From: JAWPMT01 sp965242775
GTDB taxonomy: Bacteria; Bacteroidota; Bacteroidia; Cytophagales; Cyclobacteriaceae
NCBI GenBank assembly: GCA_965242775.1
Contig: CBDETI010000015.1
Location: 62,001 to 126,000, forward strand
Direction: 5' to 3'
DNA length: 64,000 bases
The translations under genes and the position numbers were made by a program. Below, piece by piece: positions 53,067 through 63,198 of the stretch. The notes under the pieces are model-generated. The model was given only the letters and a program-made list of their open reading frames with translations. It was not told the origin of the DNA and searched no databases. How positions within the stretch are numbered: position 1 is the stretch's first letter; each line of letters begins with the position of its first letter.

Positions 53067-54091
53067 AAGAGAAACTAATCATTCTGTGTACACTTTTGCC
53101 AACATTCCTCTGGTCACAGGATACGCAGTTTTCCATGTTCTACACAAATCCGCTCTATGTGAATCCGGCACTTGCAGGGACTTCACCCGACACGCGAGTG
53201 GGTATCAACCATAGAATCCTCTGGCCCAGCTTGCCGCAAGCATTTACAAGTAGCTCGGTCTCAATAGATCACCATTCGGAGCCTCTCAATAGCAGCTTTG
53301 GCTTTCTGGTACACAAAGACAGTGAAGGAACCGCTGACCTCAACAATACCTCCTTCTTCTTTACCTACGGATACGAAGCCCACATAACTGAAAATTTAGT
53401 CGCCCGACCTGCTTTGCAGTTTGGCCATACCTTCAGAGGGTTTGATCAGTCCCAGCTCGTTTTCAGCGATCAAATTGAGTTTGGACTTGATGGAGCACCC
53501 ACCAGAGACCCTGGTATCAGCGCCATTCAGGTCAACAGTTTCTGGGACTTCAATACAGGCATTTTACTCTACACCAGGAAATTTTGGACCGGGTTTGCAG
53601 TCCATCACCTGACCAGACCCAATATAGCCATATCAGGTGGGCAGGATGAACTGCTGGTGCGATACAGCTTTCACCTGGGAACCAGATTCCCGCTTGGCAA
53701 TAAGATATTCCGCGGAAAAATATTTCCTTCAGTAGCCCCTCACTTTCTCTATAAGCGGCAGGGTAGTTTTGAGCAATTCCAGGGAGGTGCCAGTTTCCAC
53801 CTTCAACCAGTAATTTTTGGGTTATACTACCGAGGGATGCCCATCTCTTCGAGAAGTTTCGGTGAATTAAATCAGGACGCGGTAGTAGTGCAAGTGGGGC
53901 TGGACTACTTCGATTTCGAGTTTGGCTACAGCTTTGATATCAGCCTCTCGCGATTGGATGTGGTGAATGCCGGAGGTGCACATGAAATATCCTTACAATA
54001 TCGGTTTCACTTACCCTACAAGCGCAAAAAAATCTCAAGAACTCTGCGCCGACTACCTTGTCCTGCTTTTGTACATAGTCTTCAGAATTGA
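53063..54091 (+). CDS. PorP/SprF-family type IX secretion membrane protein
   Basis: A 342-residue outer-membrane protein with a signal peptide (LIILCTLLPTFLWSQ) and the family start DTQFSMFYTNPLYVNPALAGT. The rest is a beta-barrel pattern ending in an amphipathic strand (HEISLQYRFHLPY). PorP/SprF proteins are needed for surface exposure of their partner adhesin, which is usually encoded just upstream. Here the upstream gene is the PKD-CHU_C protein and the two overlap by ATGA. The C-terminus has a basic tail of about 20 residues beyond the barrel. Confidence 0.92.
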   Translation: MKEKLIILCTLLPTFLWSQDTQFSMFYTNPLYVNPALAGTSPDTRVGINHRILWPSLPQAFTSSSVSIDHHSEPLNSSFGFLVHKDSEGTADLNNTSFFFTYGYEAHITENLVARPALQFGHTFRGFDQSQLVFSDQIEFGLDGAPTRDPGISAIQVNSFWDFNTGILLYTRKFWTGFAVHHLTRPNIAISGGQDELLVRYSFHLGTRFPLGNKIFRGKIFPSVAPHFLYKRQGSFEQFQGGASFHLQPVIFGLYYRGMPISSRSFGELNQDAVVVQVGLDYFDFEFGYSFDISLSRLDVVNAGGAHEISLQYRFHLPYKRKKISRTLRRLPCPAFVHSLQN

Positions 54092-54305
54092 ATTTAGGTT
54101 CACCGCCTAATGTGTTGAAGCCAGGTCAACAGGACACTGAGTATTAGGAAGGAGCCTGTGGAGTATGTGAGTCCTTCCGACCCTGATCTTAAAAACCTCC
54201 AATGACTACCGGTTCAACCGACAATCGACCGGATCAGTTGCATTTTTGGACCATTTTTCATGCAAATCTCTGTACATTGAATGGCCTTCAACCTACAAGA
54301 GATTC

Positions 54306-57300
54306 ATGCGCAACTGCTTGATAAATAGCGGTTTAGTCCTGCTATTTTATTTTTTTATTGGTCCTTTGTTGGCTCAAACCACAAATCTGAAGTTCCAAAG
54401 AATTGATACAAATGATGGTCTTTCCGACGGTATCGTTCACTGCACCTTGAAAGACAGCCGGGGGTTTGTTTGGTTTGGTACCGACAATGGACTTAACCGA
54501 TACAATGGTTATGATTTTACCGTCTACCAGCGGGACCAAAAAGACCCCTCATCAATTGGTGGAAACAGGGTAGTTTCCGTTACAGAGACAGAAGACGGTG
54601 ACTTACTAATTGGTACGCTCGATGGAGGCCTCAGCATTTATCACTGGACTACAGACAGCTTTAGCGTTTATCAACATCTCGAAGGCGACCCCACTTCCCT
54701 GAGTGATAACCTGGTACAGGAAGTACTTGTAGACGCTGAGGGTCAGGTCTGGATAGGTACTGGCCAGGGTCTGGACCTTTTTGATCGCAAAAAGGGTACT
54801 TTTCGCCATGCTATGCCCTTAGTTGGTACTGGCATAGCCGGGCTAGCAACCTCGAAGGAAGGAGGCATCTGGGTCGTATCATCAAATTTCCAGGTTCACA
54901 GAATTAGTGATAACCTGCAACTCATGGAAACCAGTCGCTTCTTACAAGAAGATACCTATGAGTCGGTATTTGCAGTACATGCTGATCACCTTGGTAAAAT
55001 TTGGATTGGCACTCAGGAAAGGGGAATTGCTATTTTCAATCCCCACGACAGGAGCTTCAGTTGGCTGAATACTGACAATTCCGGTTTGAGGAAAAACTTC
55101 ATCCGGGCAATATATGAGGATGTCCAAGGACATGTATGGATAGGGTGTGATGGGGCCGGTGTAAATATTTATGACCCGGCGACAAGCCAGTGGCAATATG
55201 CACAACACCAGACCTATAACAGCACATCCATCAGTAGCGATGCTGTGTATTCGTTTTATGGCGATCCTGAGGGTAACTTTTGGGTCGGAACCTTCAAGAA
55301 GGGGGTCAACTTATATAGCCCGATACGCACAAAGTTCGACATCCATCAACCCGAGCCAGGAAACCAAAACAGCTTAAGCAATAATTCTGTCCTTGGAATA
55401 GATGTGGACGCAGAAGGGAAAGTTTGGTTGGCAACTGACGGTGGAGGGTTGAACTTGTATGATCCAAAAACCGGTCGATTTCAGCATTTTCGGCATCACT
55501 CTGATCGAAACTCGATCAGTTCGGATATCGTGAAATCTGTTTTAGTAGACCATGAAGGAATTGTTTGGGCTGGCACCTACTTAGCAGGACTCAATAGGTA
55601 TGATCCTAAATCGGGCCTCTGGAAAAACTATAATACATCGGCATCAGATACTAAAAGCCTTCCTTTTAACAGCGTCTGGTCGATTTTGGAGGATGATAAT
55701 AAAGAGCTCTGGTTTGGCTTCCTGGGAGATGGCATTGCTAGATTTGATCGTGAAACTGACTCCTTCCATCATATTCCGCGAAACCCGAATGATCCAAATG
55801 GCTTTTCCGAAAGCGCCATTTTCAAGATTTTAAAGGATCGAAAGGGACGGTTTTGGCTGGGGTCGGAACACCAGGGGATTAATACTTTTGATCCTCGCTC
55901 CGGAGCGATCAAGCGCTACTCCCACGATCCCGAGAACGCACAAAGTCTTGTCAATGACCAGATCAGATCTATCTTCGAAAGTCGGGACGGTACCCTTTGG
56001 ATTGGCACTGTTGGGGGATTATGCAAGTATGACGAAAAAGCCAATACTTTTGAGGCCTCGCGGATCAACAACCAACTAAGATTCCCGGCAATTAATGGCA
56101 TCCTGGAAGATGCAAGTGGATCACTCTGGCTGTCCGGTATTCAAGGATTGTATCGTTTCAACCCGAAAACCGATGAATTCCAGCTATTTGATTCGTTTGA
56201 TGGCGTGCAGGGAGAATTCAATTATACATCCCAGGCAGAAGGTCCTGATGGTAAGTTTTATTTCGGCGGGCTCAACGGCTTCAATATTTTTGATCCCTTC
56301 AATATCCCCGAAAACAAATATGATCCCCCAATAGTCATTTCAGGTTTGCAAATCCTTGGTCGGCAAATTCAGATGAAGGATTCGGTGAACGACCGTGTAA
56401 TTTACTCCGAGCGTATTAATGAGCTGGAAAGTTTCTACCTCACACATCGGGAAAACATTTTTTCGCTCTCTTTCGCATCGCTCGACTATGTTGCACCCGA
56501 AAGAATTAAGTACAAGTACAAACTTGAGGGCTTTGACAAAGGATGGGTCAGTGTAGGAGCAGACAAAAGGGAAGCCACCTACATGAATTTGTCACCAGGC
56601 AAGTACACCTTTAGACTCCAGGCGACCAATAGTGATTCAAAGTGGTCCAGGTATGAAAATGCATTGACCATTACTATCCTCTCACCATGGTGGCAAACCT
56701 GGTGGTTCAGAGTAACGACAATACTTTCTTTGGTTGGTGGTATTTATCTATTCTTTGATCGACGGGCGAGGCGTCAAAAGAAAACCCGCTTACTACTAGA
56801 GACAAGAGTACATGAAGCCACCCACCAGCTCAATCAACAAAACACTGAACTTGAGCTGCAAAGGGATAGTCTCAAGCATGCGATTGCAGAAACTAATTCT
56901 GTAATAAGTCAGGCGCTGGCGTCCGGGGATTTCTCCGCAAGGCTCTCACTTGAGGGAAAATCCGGAGAGTGGCAAGAATTGGGACAGGTTATCAACAGGC
57001 TCTTCGAATCGGTCGTCAAACCCTTTCGCGAAATTAATTCCATGGTGGCAAGGTTAGCACAGGGAGATCTTACCACACGAATGTCCGAAGATGCGAGAGG
57101 TGATATCCTGGAAATTGCTCAAAACTTTAACTACGCCCTGAAAAACATCTCTGAATTACTGCAGACAATCACGACACGAGTTCATGATATCGAGTTGTCA
57201 ACTTTGGAAATGAAAGGAAGCTCCGACATCATGCACCAAAGCACCCAGGAAATCTCCGATGCAATAGCTGAAATGAGTAATGGGGCAGGAAAACAGGTGA

Positions 57301-58136
57301 TTGGAATCGATGAGACTTCAGCCGTGACAGACAGAATCAAGGAGTTTTCGCATCTCGTAAGGACACAAGCAAAATCGATTAATGACATGGCCCAGGACGG
57401 TGCCAGTCAAAGTGACCGGGGGACTGAGACGATTACTGGAGTAGAACAAAGTGTCACCAAGATACTATCCTACTCTGATCAAAGTAGTGCGTCAATGGCT
57501 ATGCTACAGGCAAAGACTAGTGAGATCAATCGCATTTTGGGTATTATCAACGAAATCTCCTCCCAGACTAATTTGCTGGCCCTAAATGCCGCCATAGAAG
57601 CTGCACAAGCAGGGGATGCTGGCAGAGGCTTTGCAGTGGTAGCGAATGAGATAAGAAAACTAGCACTCGGCTCAAAACAGTCATCTAAGGAAATTGAAGC
57701 ACTTGTCGCGGAAGTTCAAGCTGCAACAAAAGAGACTTCAGAGGTATTTGTGGAAATGGCCAAGAGCATCAATCAAGGTGACAAGGCAATGAAAAACGCA
57801 GCCCAAACCTTTAGAGAAATGGCCTCTTCGTACAATGAAACCCTTACCATATCCGAACAGATCGTCGAAGCGTCCGAACAACAATCCGAAGCGGTAAATC
57901 AAGTAGTTGATAGCACCGAACACGTAGCAGTCATTGCTGAAGAGACGGCCGCAGGCGCGGAGCAAGTTGCGGCATCCTCCGCAGAGCTTTCTCAAGGAAT
58001 GAGAGAATATACAAAGAAAACGAGAGCGGTGGAGGTCGTGATCAGGGAACTTAGAGAACAAGTAAATAAATTCAAACTCGCAGACAACTATAAGAGCTGG
58101 ACGGAAGAAACTGAGACTGAGTTTCTAGACCTGTAA
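54306..58136 (+). CDS. Two-component-type beta-propeller sensor fused to a methyl-accepting chemotaxis domain
   Basis: A 1276-residue protein from the ATG at 54306, with signal peptide or anchor (LVLLFYFFIGPLLAQ). About twelve reg_prop repeats follow (for example GLSDGIVHCTLKDSRGFVWFGT), forming the periplasmic double propeller known from hybrid two-component systems, then a Y_Y_Y domain (YKYKLEGFDKGWV, about residue 735). One membrane helix lies near residues 798-818. The cytoplasmic part has two HAMP-like segments (GDFSARL, then GDLTTRM) and a full MCP signalling domain whose hairpin tip reads EISSQTNLLALNAAIEAAQAG at about residues 1083-1103. There is no histidine kinase or AraC domain. 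I see no break that would indicate a chimeric assembly. Confidence 0.9.
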   Translation: MRNCLINSGLVLLFYFFIGPLLAQTTNLKFQRIDTNDGLSDGIVHCTLKDSRGFVWFGTDNGLNRYNGYDFTVYQRDQKDPSSIGGNRVVSVTETEDGDLLIGTLDGGLSIYHWTTDSFSVYQHLEGDPTSLSDNLVQEVLVDAEGQVWIGTGQGLDLFDRKKGTFRHAMPLVGTGIAGLATSKEGGIWVVSSNFQVHRISDNLQLMETSRFLQEDTYESVFAVHADHLGKIWIGTQERGIAIFNPHDRSFSWLNTDNSGLRKNFIRAIYEDVQGHVWIGCDGAGVNIYDPATSQWQYAQHQTYNSTSISSDAVYSFYGDPEGNFWVGTFKKGVNLYSPIRTKFDIHQPEPGNQNSLSNNSVLGIDVDAEGKVWLATDGGGLNLYDPKTGRFQHFRHHSDRNSISSDIVKSVLVDHEGIVWAGTYLAGLNRYDPKSGLWKNYNTSASDTKSLPFNSVWSILEDDNKELWFGFLGDGIARFDRETDSFHHIPRNPNDPNGFSESAIFKILKDRKGRFWLGSEHQGINTFDPRSGAIKRYSHDPENAQSLVNDQIRSIFESRDGTLWIGTVGGLCKYDEKANTFEASRINNQLRFPAINGILEDASGSLWLSGIQGLYRFNPKTDEFQLFDSFDGVQGEFNYTSQAEGPDGKFYFGGLNGFNIFDPFNIPENKYDPPIVISGLQILGRQIQMKDSVNDRVIYSERINELESFYLTHRENIFSLSFASLDYVAPERIKYKYKLEGFDKGWVSVGADKREATYMNLSPGKYTFRLQATNSDSKWSRYENALTITILSPWWQTWWFRVTTILSLVGGIYLFFDRRARRQKKTRLLLETRVHEATHQLNQQNTELELQRDSLKHAIAETNSVISQALASGDFSARLSLEGKSGEWQELGQVINRLFESVVKPFREINSMVARLAQGDLTTRMSEDARGDILEIAQNFNYALKNISELLQTITTRVHDIELSTLEMKGSSDIMHQSTQEISDAIAEMSNGAGKQVIGIDETSAVTDRIKEFSHLVRTQAKSINDMAQDGASQSDRGTETITGVEQSVTKILSYSDQSSASMAMLQAKTSEINRILGIINEISSQTNLLALNAAIEAAQAGDAGRGFAVVANEIRKLALGSKQSSKEIEALVAEVQAATKETSEVFVEMAKSINQGDKAMKNAAQTFREMASSYNETLTISEQIVEASEQQSEAVNQVVDSTEHVAVIAEETAAGAEQVAASSAELSQGMREYTKKTRAVEVVIRELREQVNKFKLADNYKSWTEETETEFLDL

Positions 58137-58366
58137 TAAGCCCCTGGTTATGCTTGCTTGTAGGAGACTTGACGCAGCAACCCCTGCCCCAAGTCCCCAT
58201 TGGACTGATCCGCAAATCGACCAGGATATCCCCCCAAAAACGCATCACTTGTCCACTTAGGGACATTCTTCAGCTTATCTATTAAACAACGGTTAAGAAT
58301 TCAATTAGGGTAATGGCAAGGTCAGTTTTTCTACCTACTTTCAGTTGTATAAAAATTTAAAAAGCT

Positions 58367-59410
58367 ATGAAAATTTCAAGGGTACATTCCCTCGCACTCA
58401 TCTTATTCTTTTCCTATGGCCTTATCTCTTGTAATGAGGAAGAACCATCCCCTTCATCTCAGGATGAAGCCATCTCTTCGGATCAAATTGAAATCACACC
58501 GAACACTGATGACTCAGGGCCAGTAGATGTCTATGCCAATGAAACAAATGGTCGGGTTACCCACAGTACATGGACTGACCGAACCGGCAAAATACAATTC
58601 ATAATGTCCATGTGGGACGATGGTGGTAACAGGAAGAACCTTTGGAGAAATATCTTTTTAGATGTCGAAACAGGCTATGTAGCTGTTGGCGGCGGGGTGT
58701 TACCCAACGAAGTGAATAACATCAAAGCCGGTGCCTTAATGACCCGGAGCTATCCCTGCCCGGATCTGGAGTGTTGGCAAGTAGGCACAAAAGATCATAT
58801 CAGACCTGACCCACACGGAATCACGGTGTATGCCATCGGGATGAAAATCAACGGATTGACCAGAAGTCAGCTTATGAATCACATAACCTTGCGAACCAGA
58901 ACCTCACCATCTGCAAGTTGGCCTAGCACAACGGCGACGGTGCCGGGCAATTACGTTTTGATTGGTGGCGGTGCTTATATCAATTGGGAAGGCACCGGCT
59001 ACGTGCCTGATGGTAGTGCCGGGAACTTACTAACAGAATCCTATCCTTTGAATCCTCAAACGTGGGTGGCCAAAGGAAAGGACCATAAGATAGTAGACAG
59101 GGCACCCATCACAGCTTATGCGATAGGAATTCATAGAAGCATTCCTGGTATTGGGGAAGTTGAAACCCAGATTTTTTCCAAGAGTACCTACGCGAGTTCG
59201 GGGTACCGTAGGGTCCACCTGTACATGGATAGTCAAAACTGGGCACTGTCTTGTCCCGGTGGTCGCGGAACATGGAGTTACGGTCGATTGCTAACCGAAA
59301 TTGTACCCTGGGTAGGTGGCACACAAGTATCCGTTGCGAATAAGGATCATCTAGGGGCTGACGCTGGCCACGTTTACGCCTATGCTATTGGTATGCGAAT
59401 GAGAAATTAA
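58367..59410 (+). CDS. Lipoprotein with three copies of an unrecognised about 95-residue repeat
   Basis: A 347-residue protein with lipoprotein signal (ILFFSYGLISCNEEE) and an acidic, Ser/Glu-rich linker to about residue 55. The remainder consists of three repeats. Each has a GGG-type strand (VAVGGGV, VLIGGGA, a diverged third copy), then G-x-LxTxxxP, then W-x-V/A-x-x-K-D-H, then a closing [IV]TVYAIGM or ITAYAIGI strand. The KDH triplet and the YAIG strand are present in all three copies (KDHIRPD, KDHKIVD, KDHLGAD). I do not recognise the family. A beta-rich binding domain on the cell surface is likely. A strong terminator follows. Confidence 0.85.
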   Translation: MKISRVHSLALILFFSYGLISCNEEEPSPSSQDEAISSDQIEITPNTDDSGPVDVYANETNGRVTHSTWTDRTGKIQFIMSMWDDGGNRKNLWRNIFLDVETGYVAVGGGVLPNEVNNIKAGALMTRSYPCPDLECWQVGTKDHIRPDPHGITVYAIGMKINGLTRSQLMNHITLRTRTSPSASWPSTTATVPGNYVLIGGGAYINWEGTGYVPDGSAGNLLTESYPLNPQTWVAKGKDHKIVDRAPITAYAIGIHRSIPGIGEVETQIFSKSTYASSGYRRVHLYMDSQNWALSCPGGRGTWSYGRLLTEIVPWVGGTQVSVANKDHLGADAGHVYAYAIGMRMRN

Positions 59411-59437
59411 CTAAAGCCGGAATATACTTCATCCATC

Positions 59438-59480
59438 AAAAAAACCGGCGTGCCTTTCACATGGCACGCCGGTTTTTTTT
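59438..59480. terminator. Bidirectional intrinsic terminator
   Basis: A perfect 10-bp GC-rich stem, CCGGCGTGCC/GGCACGCCGG, with an eight-base loop, flanked by a run of seven A on the left and eight T on the right. It sits between two convergent genes and can terminate both. Confidence 0.93.
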
Positions 59481-59519
59481 GTCAATGGGAACCTTAGGTC
59501 ATCCCATCCCATCAAAGCG

Positions 59520-62500
59520 TCAATCCTCTCCAAAAATGAATGGTCCAACCTGATTGTCCTTCATCATATTCCGTAGGGAAACAACCTCCGTACTTTTCAC
59601 CCGTTCCCAGGTCTTTTGTATCTCTAACCATTCGGCATGGAGCTTATCGTACACCTCCACATACTGGTCCGCAGGTTTGAAATCTGCTATAGCAATGGTC
59701 ATGGCCAGGTAACTCAGCTTTTCCATAATCATACCCGGCATCCGAATTGCATCCTGCCCCTTGCCTGTATGCTTCAACTGTACCATTTGATTTTCGGCCT
59801 CTGTAGCGATACTATCCAGCGATTTCACCTCTGTCAGTACGTCTCCCGACACCATTGGCATCAAGTCCCGAAGCTGCCTTCTTAACTTTTCGGCTTCGTT
59901 TACGGCAAGAGATATTTCCTGAAAATCCGCTCTGATTTTATTCAGCAACTGCTTCTGCTCGCGGATATCAGTCAAAGTCCCCTCAGTATTGGGGTCCTTT
60001 ATCAATTTAAAACTTTGATTCTGCGAGACCTCTCCGGATTTAAGGGTAACCGTGTAAGTCCCCGGGTCCGCCATTAGAGACATGGGAGCTACAAGCGAGT
60101 TGCGCGTGCGTTTGTCATCGAGCTGGAACCACGGGGCATAGCGCGGTTTGGTACGCAACACCACGGTAGTAGTTGGGTCTTCTTTAAAATCCCACCAAAT
60201 CCTGTTGATGCCGGGCTTGCCCTTATGCTTGATGGTACGCACGACTTCCCCGGCCTCATTGGCAATCTCCAGTGAAACACTATCTTCCATCTCCTCCGAT
60301 TGCCAGTAATGCAGCGACGTGCCGGCTGGTGGATCGTCGCCAAAGGAAGCCTCCTTGAAGAACTGCATGACCATGGAGACCGGTTGGAGCCTATAGGCAT
60401 CCTTTGGATTAAATAAGTGCAGAGCAGATTGCGAAACCTCGTTCGTGAATTGCTGTATAGGCGTTAAATCGTCCAGGATCCACGCTCCCCTTCCATAGGT
60501 ACCCACCACCAGATCATTGAAGTGCTCCGGAATATCCATCCAATACATCGGACTTGAGGGAAGATTGGTCATTAGCGACTGCCAGCTTGCCCCGTTATTT
60601 AGTGAGAAGTAGAGTGCATTTTCCGTGCCGAGATATAGCAGATTGGGGTTTACAGGATCTTCCTTGATCATCCTGCAGTAGCTCAGCGGGCCATCTTCAA
60701 TACCCGCTGTGATCTTCTTCCAGGATTTTCCGTAATTGGAGGTCATATAAACATACGGCTTGAAATCTCCCATTTCGTGGGCATCCACCGTGATGTAGGC
60801 GGTACCCTCATCATATTTTGAAGCCTCGATGTTCCGCACTGCGCCGTACGCAGGCATCTCTGGAATTTTTCCGGTAACATTGGTCCAGTTTGATCCATTG
60901 TCCTGACTTATGTGCACGAGGCCGTCGTTGGTTCCAGCCCATAGCAACCCTTGCTTCAATGGTGACTCGTCCAGGGCGTAGATCACATTTGCGTACTCCA
61001 CGCCAATATTATCTCCTGTCAATCCACCGGAAAACTGTTGCTTGGTAACATCATTTTGGCTAAGGTCGGGACTCACGATTTCCCAGGTCTGTCCACCATT
61101 AGTTGTACGGTGAACGTATTGACTGGCAACATAGACTGTATTGTTGTCGTGCGGCGAGATCAATAACGGAAAAGTCCACTGAAATCGGTACTTCACATCT
61201 GCCGCAGGCATACCGGCTGTCAATTCCGGCCACACTTCCACCTGCCGAAAATGGCCTGTTTTTTCGTTGTATCTCACTACCACGCCACCTAATGCCCCAA
61301 ATCCGGAGGCACTGGACCAAACGATATCCGGGTTGGTCGGATCGGCGGTGGCAAACCCACTTTCTCCGCCACCTACATCGTGCCAAAGACCAGTGGGAAT
61401 AAACCCACCAAAGAAGCTCTGCATACGGCTTCTGCTCGGGCCTTTCATCGAGGGGCCGTCCTGGCGATTAGTGAGCACATTGTAGGGTACTTCCGTGTCC
61501 GTGGTTACGTGGTACAGCTGCGCAATCGGGAGCTGCACGCGATGCCAGGATTTACCACGATTTTGACTAATCGAGAGTCCACCATCCCCTACCACTATCT
61601 GCCTGTTACCATTTGCGGGATCGACCCACATCTCATGATGATCCCAATTGGGAGCTGTTCCTGGCGCTGCCAGGGTGGCAGTTTTGCCTCCATCGATACT
61701 GGTAGCATAAGCCGCAGAGAAAAAGTATATCTCATTGGCATTGTCCGGCGAGGCTGTACACCTGGTGTAATAAGCACCCCGACCGGTCAGGTCCCGATCT
61801 GAATTCACCAGTTTGAAGGTGTTTCCCCTATTCTCCGAGCGCCAAAGCTCTCCTGTGTTGGTGGGCTCGCCATCTAATGGGATTCCATCGCCAGTCTCAA
61901 TCAAAGCATATAACCTACCTTGCTGCGCGGCAGTCATTGCCAATGCGATCTTCCCGACCTCTCCTTTCGGCAACCCATTGCCTTCCAGCTTGTCCCAGGT
62001 TTCTCCTCCATCCAGCGATCGGTAGATCCCGCCGCCAGGTCCACCACTCTTACGCGTCCAGGGTCTGATCTCCAGGGACCACATACCGGCAAACAGTATG
62101 CGTGGATTAAAAGGATCCATAACCAGATCGGAAGCGCCCGTTTTTGTATCAACATGCAGCACTTGCCTCCAGGTGTTGCCCCCATCTGTCGTTTTGTAGA
62201 TACCACGCTCTTGCTGCGGGGTATAGCCATGCCCTAAAGCAGCTACATAGGCAATATCCGGATTGGTGGGGTGCACCACAATCCGACTAATCCGGCCAGT
62301 ATTTTTGAGTCCAAGATGTTTCCAGTTAGCGCCTCCATCAGTGGTCCGCCATACGCCATTTCCGATGGAAACGTTCGAACGGATGAAAGACTCTCCTGTG
62401 CCCGCATAGACCACCTCCGGCTCGCTCGGCGCCAATGCCAACGCGCCAATGGAATGCACACGCTCTTTATCAAATACGGGCTTCCATTGAAGGCCCCCAT

Positions 62501-62714
62501 CGGTGGTTTTCCATATACCTCCCGAAGCTGCCCCCACATAGTAGGTCATGGGATCCTCGGAAACGCCGGTAACGGAAATAATCCGATTGCCAATGGGGCC
62601 AATGTGACGAAACTCGAGCTGCGCCATTTGCTCTTTGGTAAGCGTCTGCGCAAAAGTGAAGCAAGTGAGAAATAATAAGCTGAGTGAAAACGAACGTGAA
62701 ATTAGTGTACGCAT
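59520..62714 (-). CDS. Large exported BNR/sortilin-type beta-propeller protein
   Basis: A 1064-residue protein with a signal peptide (SLSLLFLTCFTFAQ). The first about 740 residues hold repeated BNR/Asp-box motifs (SxDxGxTW-like: TTDGGLQWKP, TTDGGANWKH, SLDGGETWDK, SQNRGKSWHR, TTNGGQTWEI, SQDNGSNWTN) as in VPS10/sortilin-like propellers. The C-terminal part has a conserved NRIWWDFKED strand and a helical region. This family is common in Bacteroidota and is often annotated as glycosyl hydrolase, but no catalytic residues can be assigned. Confidence 0.88.
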   Translation of the reverse strand: MRTLISRSFSLSLLFLTCFTFAQTLTKEQMAQLEFRHIGPIGNRIISVTGVSEDPMTYYVGAASGGIWKTTDGGLQWKPVFDKERVHSIGALALAPSEPEVVYAGTGESFIRSNVSIGNGVWRTTDGGANWKHLGLKNTGRISRIVVHPTNPDIAYVAALGHGYTPQQERGIYKTTDGGNTWRQVLHVDTKTGASDLVMDPFNPRILFAGMWSLEIRPWTRKSGGPGGGIYRSLDGGETWDKLEGNGLPKGEVGKIALAMTAAQQGRLYALIETGDGIPLDGEPTNTGELWRSENRGNTFKLVNSDRDLTGRGAYYTRCTASPDNANEIYFFSAAYATSIDGGKTATLAAPGTAPNWDHHEMWVDPANGNRQIVVGDGGLSISQNRGKSWHRVQLPIAQLYHVTTDTEVPYNVLTNRQDGPSMKGPSRSRMQSFFGGFIPTGLWHDVGGGESGFATADPTNPDIVWSSASGFGALGGVVVRYNEKTGHFRQVEVWPELTAGMPAADVKYRFQWTFPLLISPHDNNTVYVASQYVHRTTNGGQTWEIVSPDLSQNDVTKQQFSGGLTGDNIGVEYANVIYALDESPLKQGLLWAGTNDGLVHISQDNGSNWTNVTGKIPEMPAYGAVRNIEASKYDEGTAYITVDAHEMGDFKPYVYMTSNYGKSWKKITAGIEDGPLSYCRMIKEDPVNPNLLYLGTENALYFSLNNGASWQSLMTNLPSSPMYWMDIPEHFNDLVVGTYGRGAWILDDLTPIQQFTNEVSQSALHLFNPKDAYRLQPVSMVMQFFKEASFGDDPPAGTSLHYWQSEEMEDSVSLEIANEAGEVVRTIKHKGKPGINRIWWDFKEDPTTTVVLRTKPRYAPWFQLDDKRTRNSLVAPMSLMADPGTYTVTLKSGEVSQNQSFKLIKDPNTEGTLTDIREQKQLLNKIRADFQEISLAVNEAEKLRRQLRDLMPMVSGDVLTEVKSLDSIATEAENQMVQLKHTGKGQDAIRMPGMIMEKLSYLAMTIAIADFKPADQYVEVYDKLHAEWLEIQKTWERVKSTEVVSLRNMMKDNQVGPFIFGED

Positions 62715-63198
62715 CGTAGGGTGAATTTTAGGTAAGGATTAAGTATCGTAAAATATCCAATTCCTGAGTTATTAGGAAATGAGCAATTCTACAAACCATT
62801 ACAAACTATAAAGTACGCAATTTCACAACTAGCGCTATTATGTTGCATTTACAAAATGTACTATTTTCGAAATCACTTTGGCTCGTTGCTTAGGAGGCGC
62901 TGGGTGAAAGGACTTTTAACGCAGCTATTGGGAAGATTAGCGTGGACGAAAACGATGGAAAAGTCAAATTCCACTGAATATCAGTTTGATAATCATTATT
63001 TAATGACAGGAGTTTCTCAAGATGCCACTTTTTTAGTCTTTTCGTGTCAGCATCCGACACAGATATGCTCAACTGGAACGCTATTGATATTTTCAGTGCC
63101 ACCAACAGACCACTTGATGTATCCCAGGCACGAAACACAAACTAATCAGCGATAATAGAATTGCTAGTTTTAAAACTTTCAGCTTAACCAAATCATCC
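62715..63198. promoter_or_regulatory. Divergent intergenic region between the BNR protein and the PhoX-like gene
   Basis: A 484-base AT-rich stretch. It must hold the promoters of both divergent genes, but I cannot assign them with confidence. A weak inverted repeat TTCCT/AGGAA occurs near 62761-62778. A reading frame of 99 codons at 62856-63155 lacks gene-like composition and I do not call it. Confidence 0.4.

Noticed and set aside
54147..54178. GGAAGGA/TCCTTCC inverted repeat after the PorP/SprF gene as a terminator
   Set aside because: The stem has seven pairs with an 18-base loop and no T-run, so it is too weak to call.
62856..63155. A 99-codon frame in the gap before the PhoX-like gene
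   Set aside because: The composition is not gene-like, it has no recognisable motif or signal, and it occupies an AT-rich divergent promoter region.
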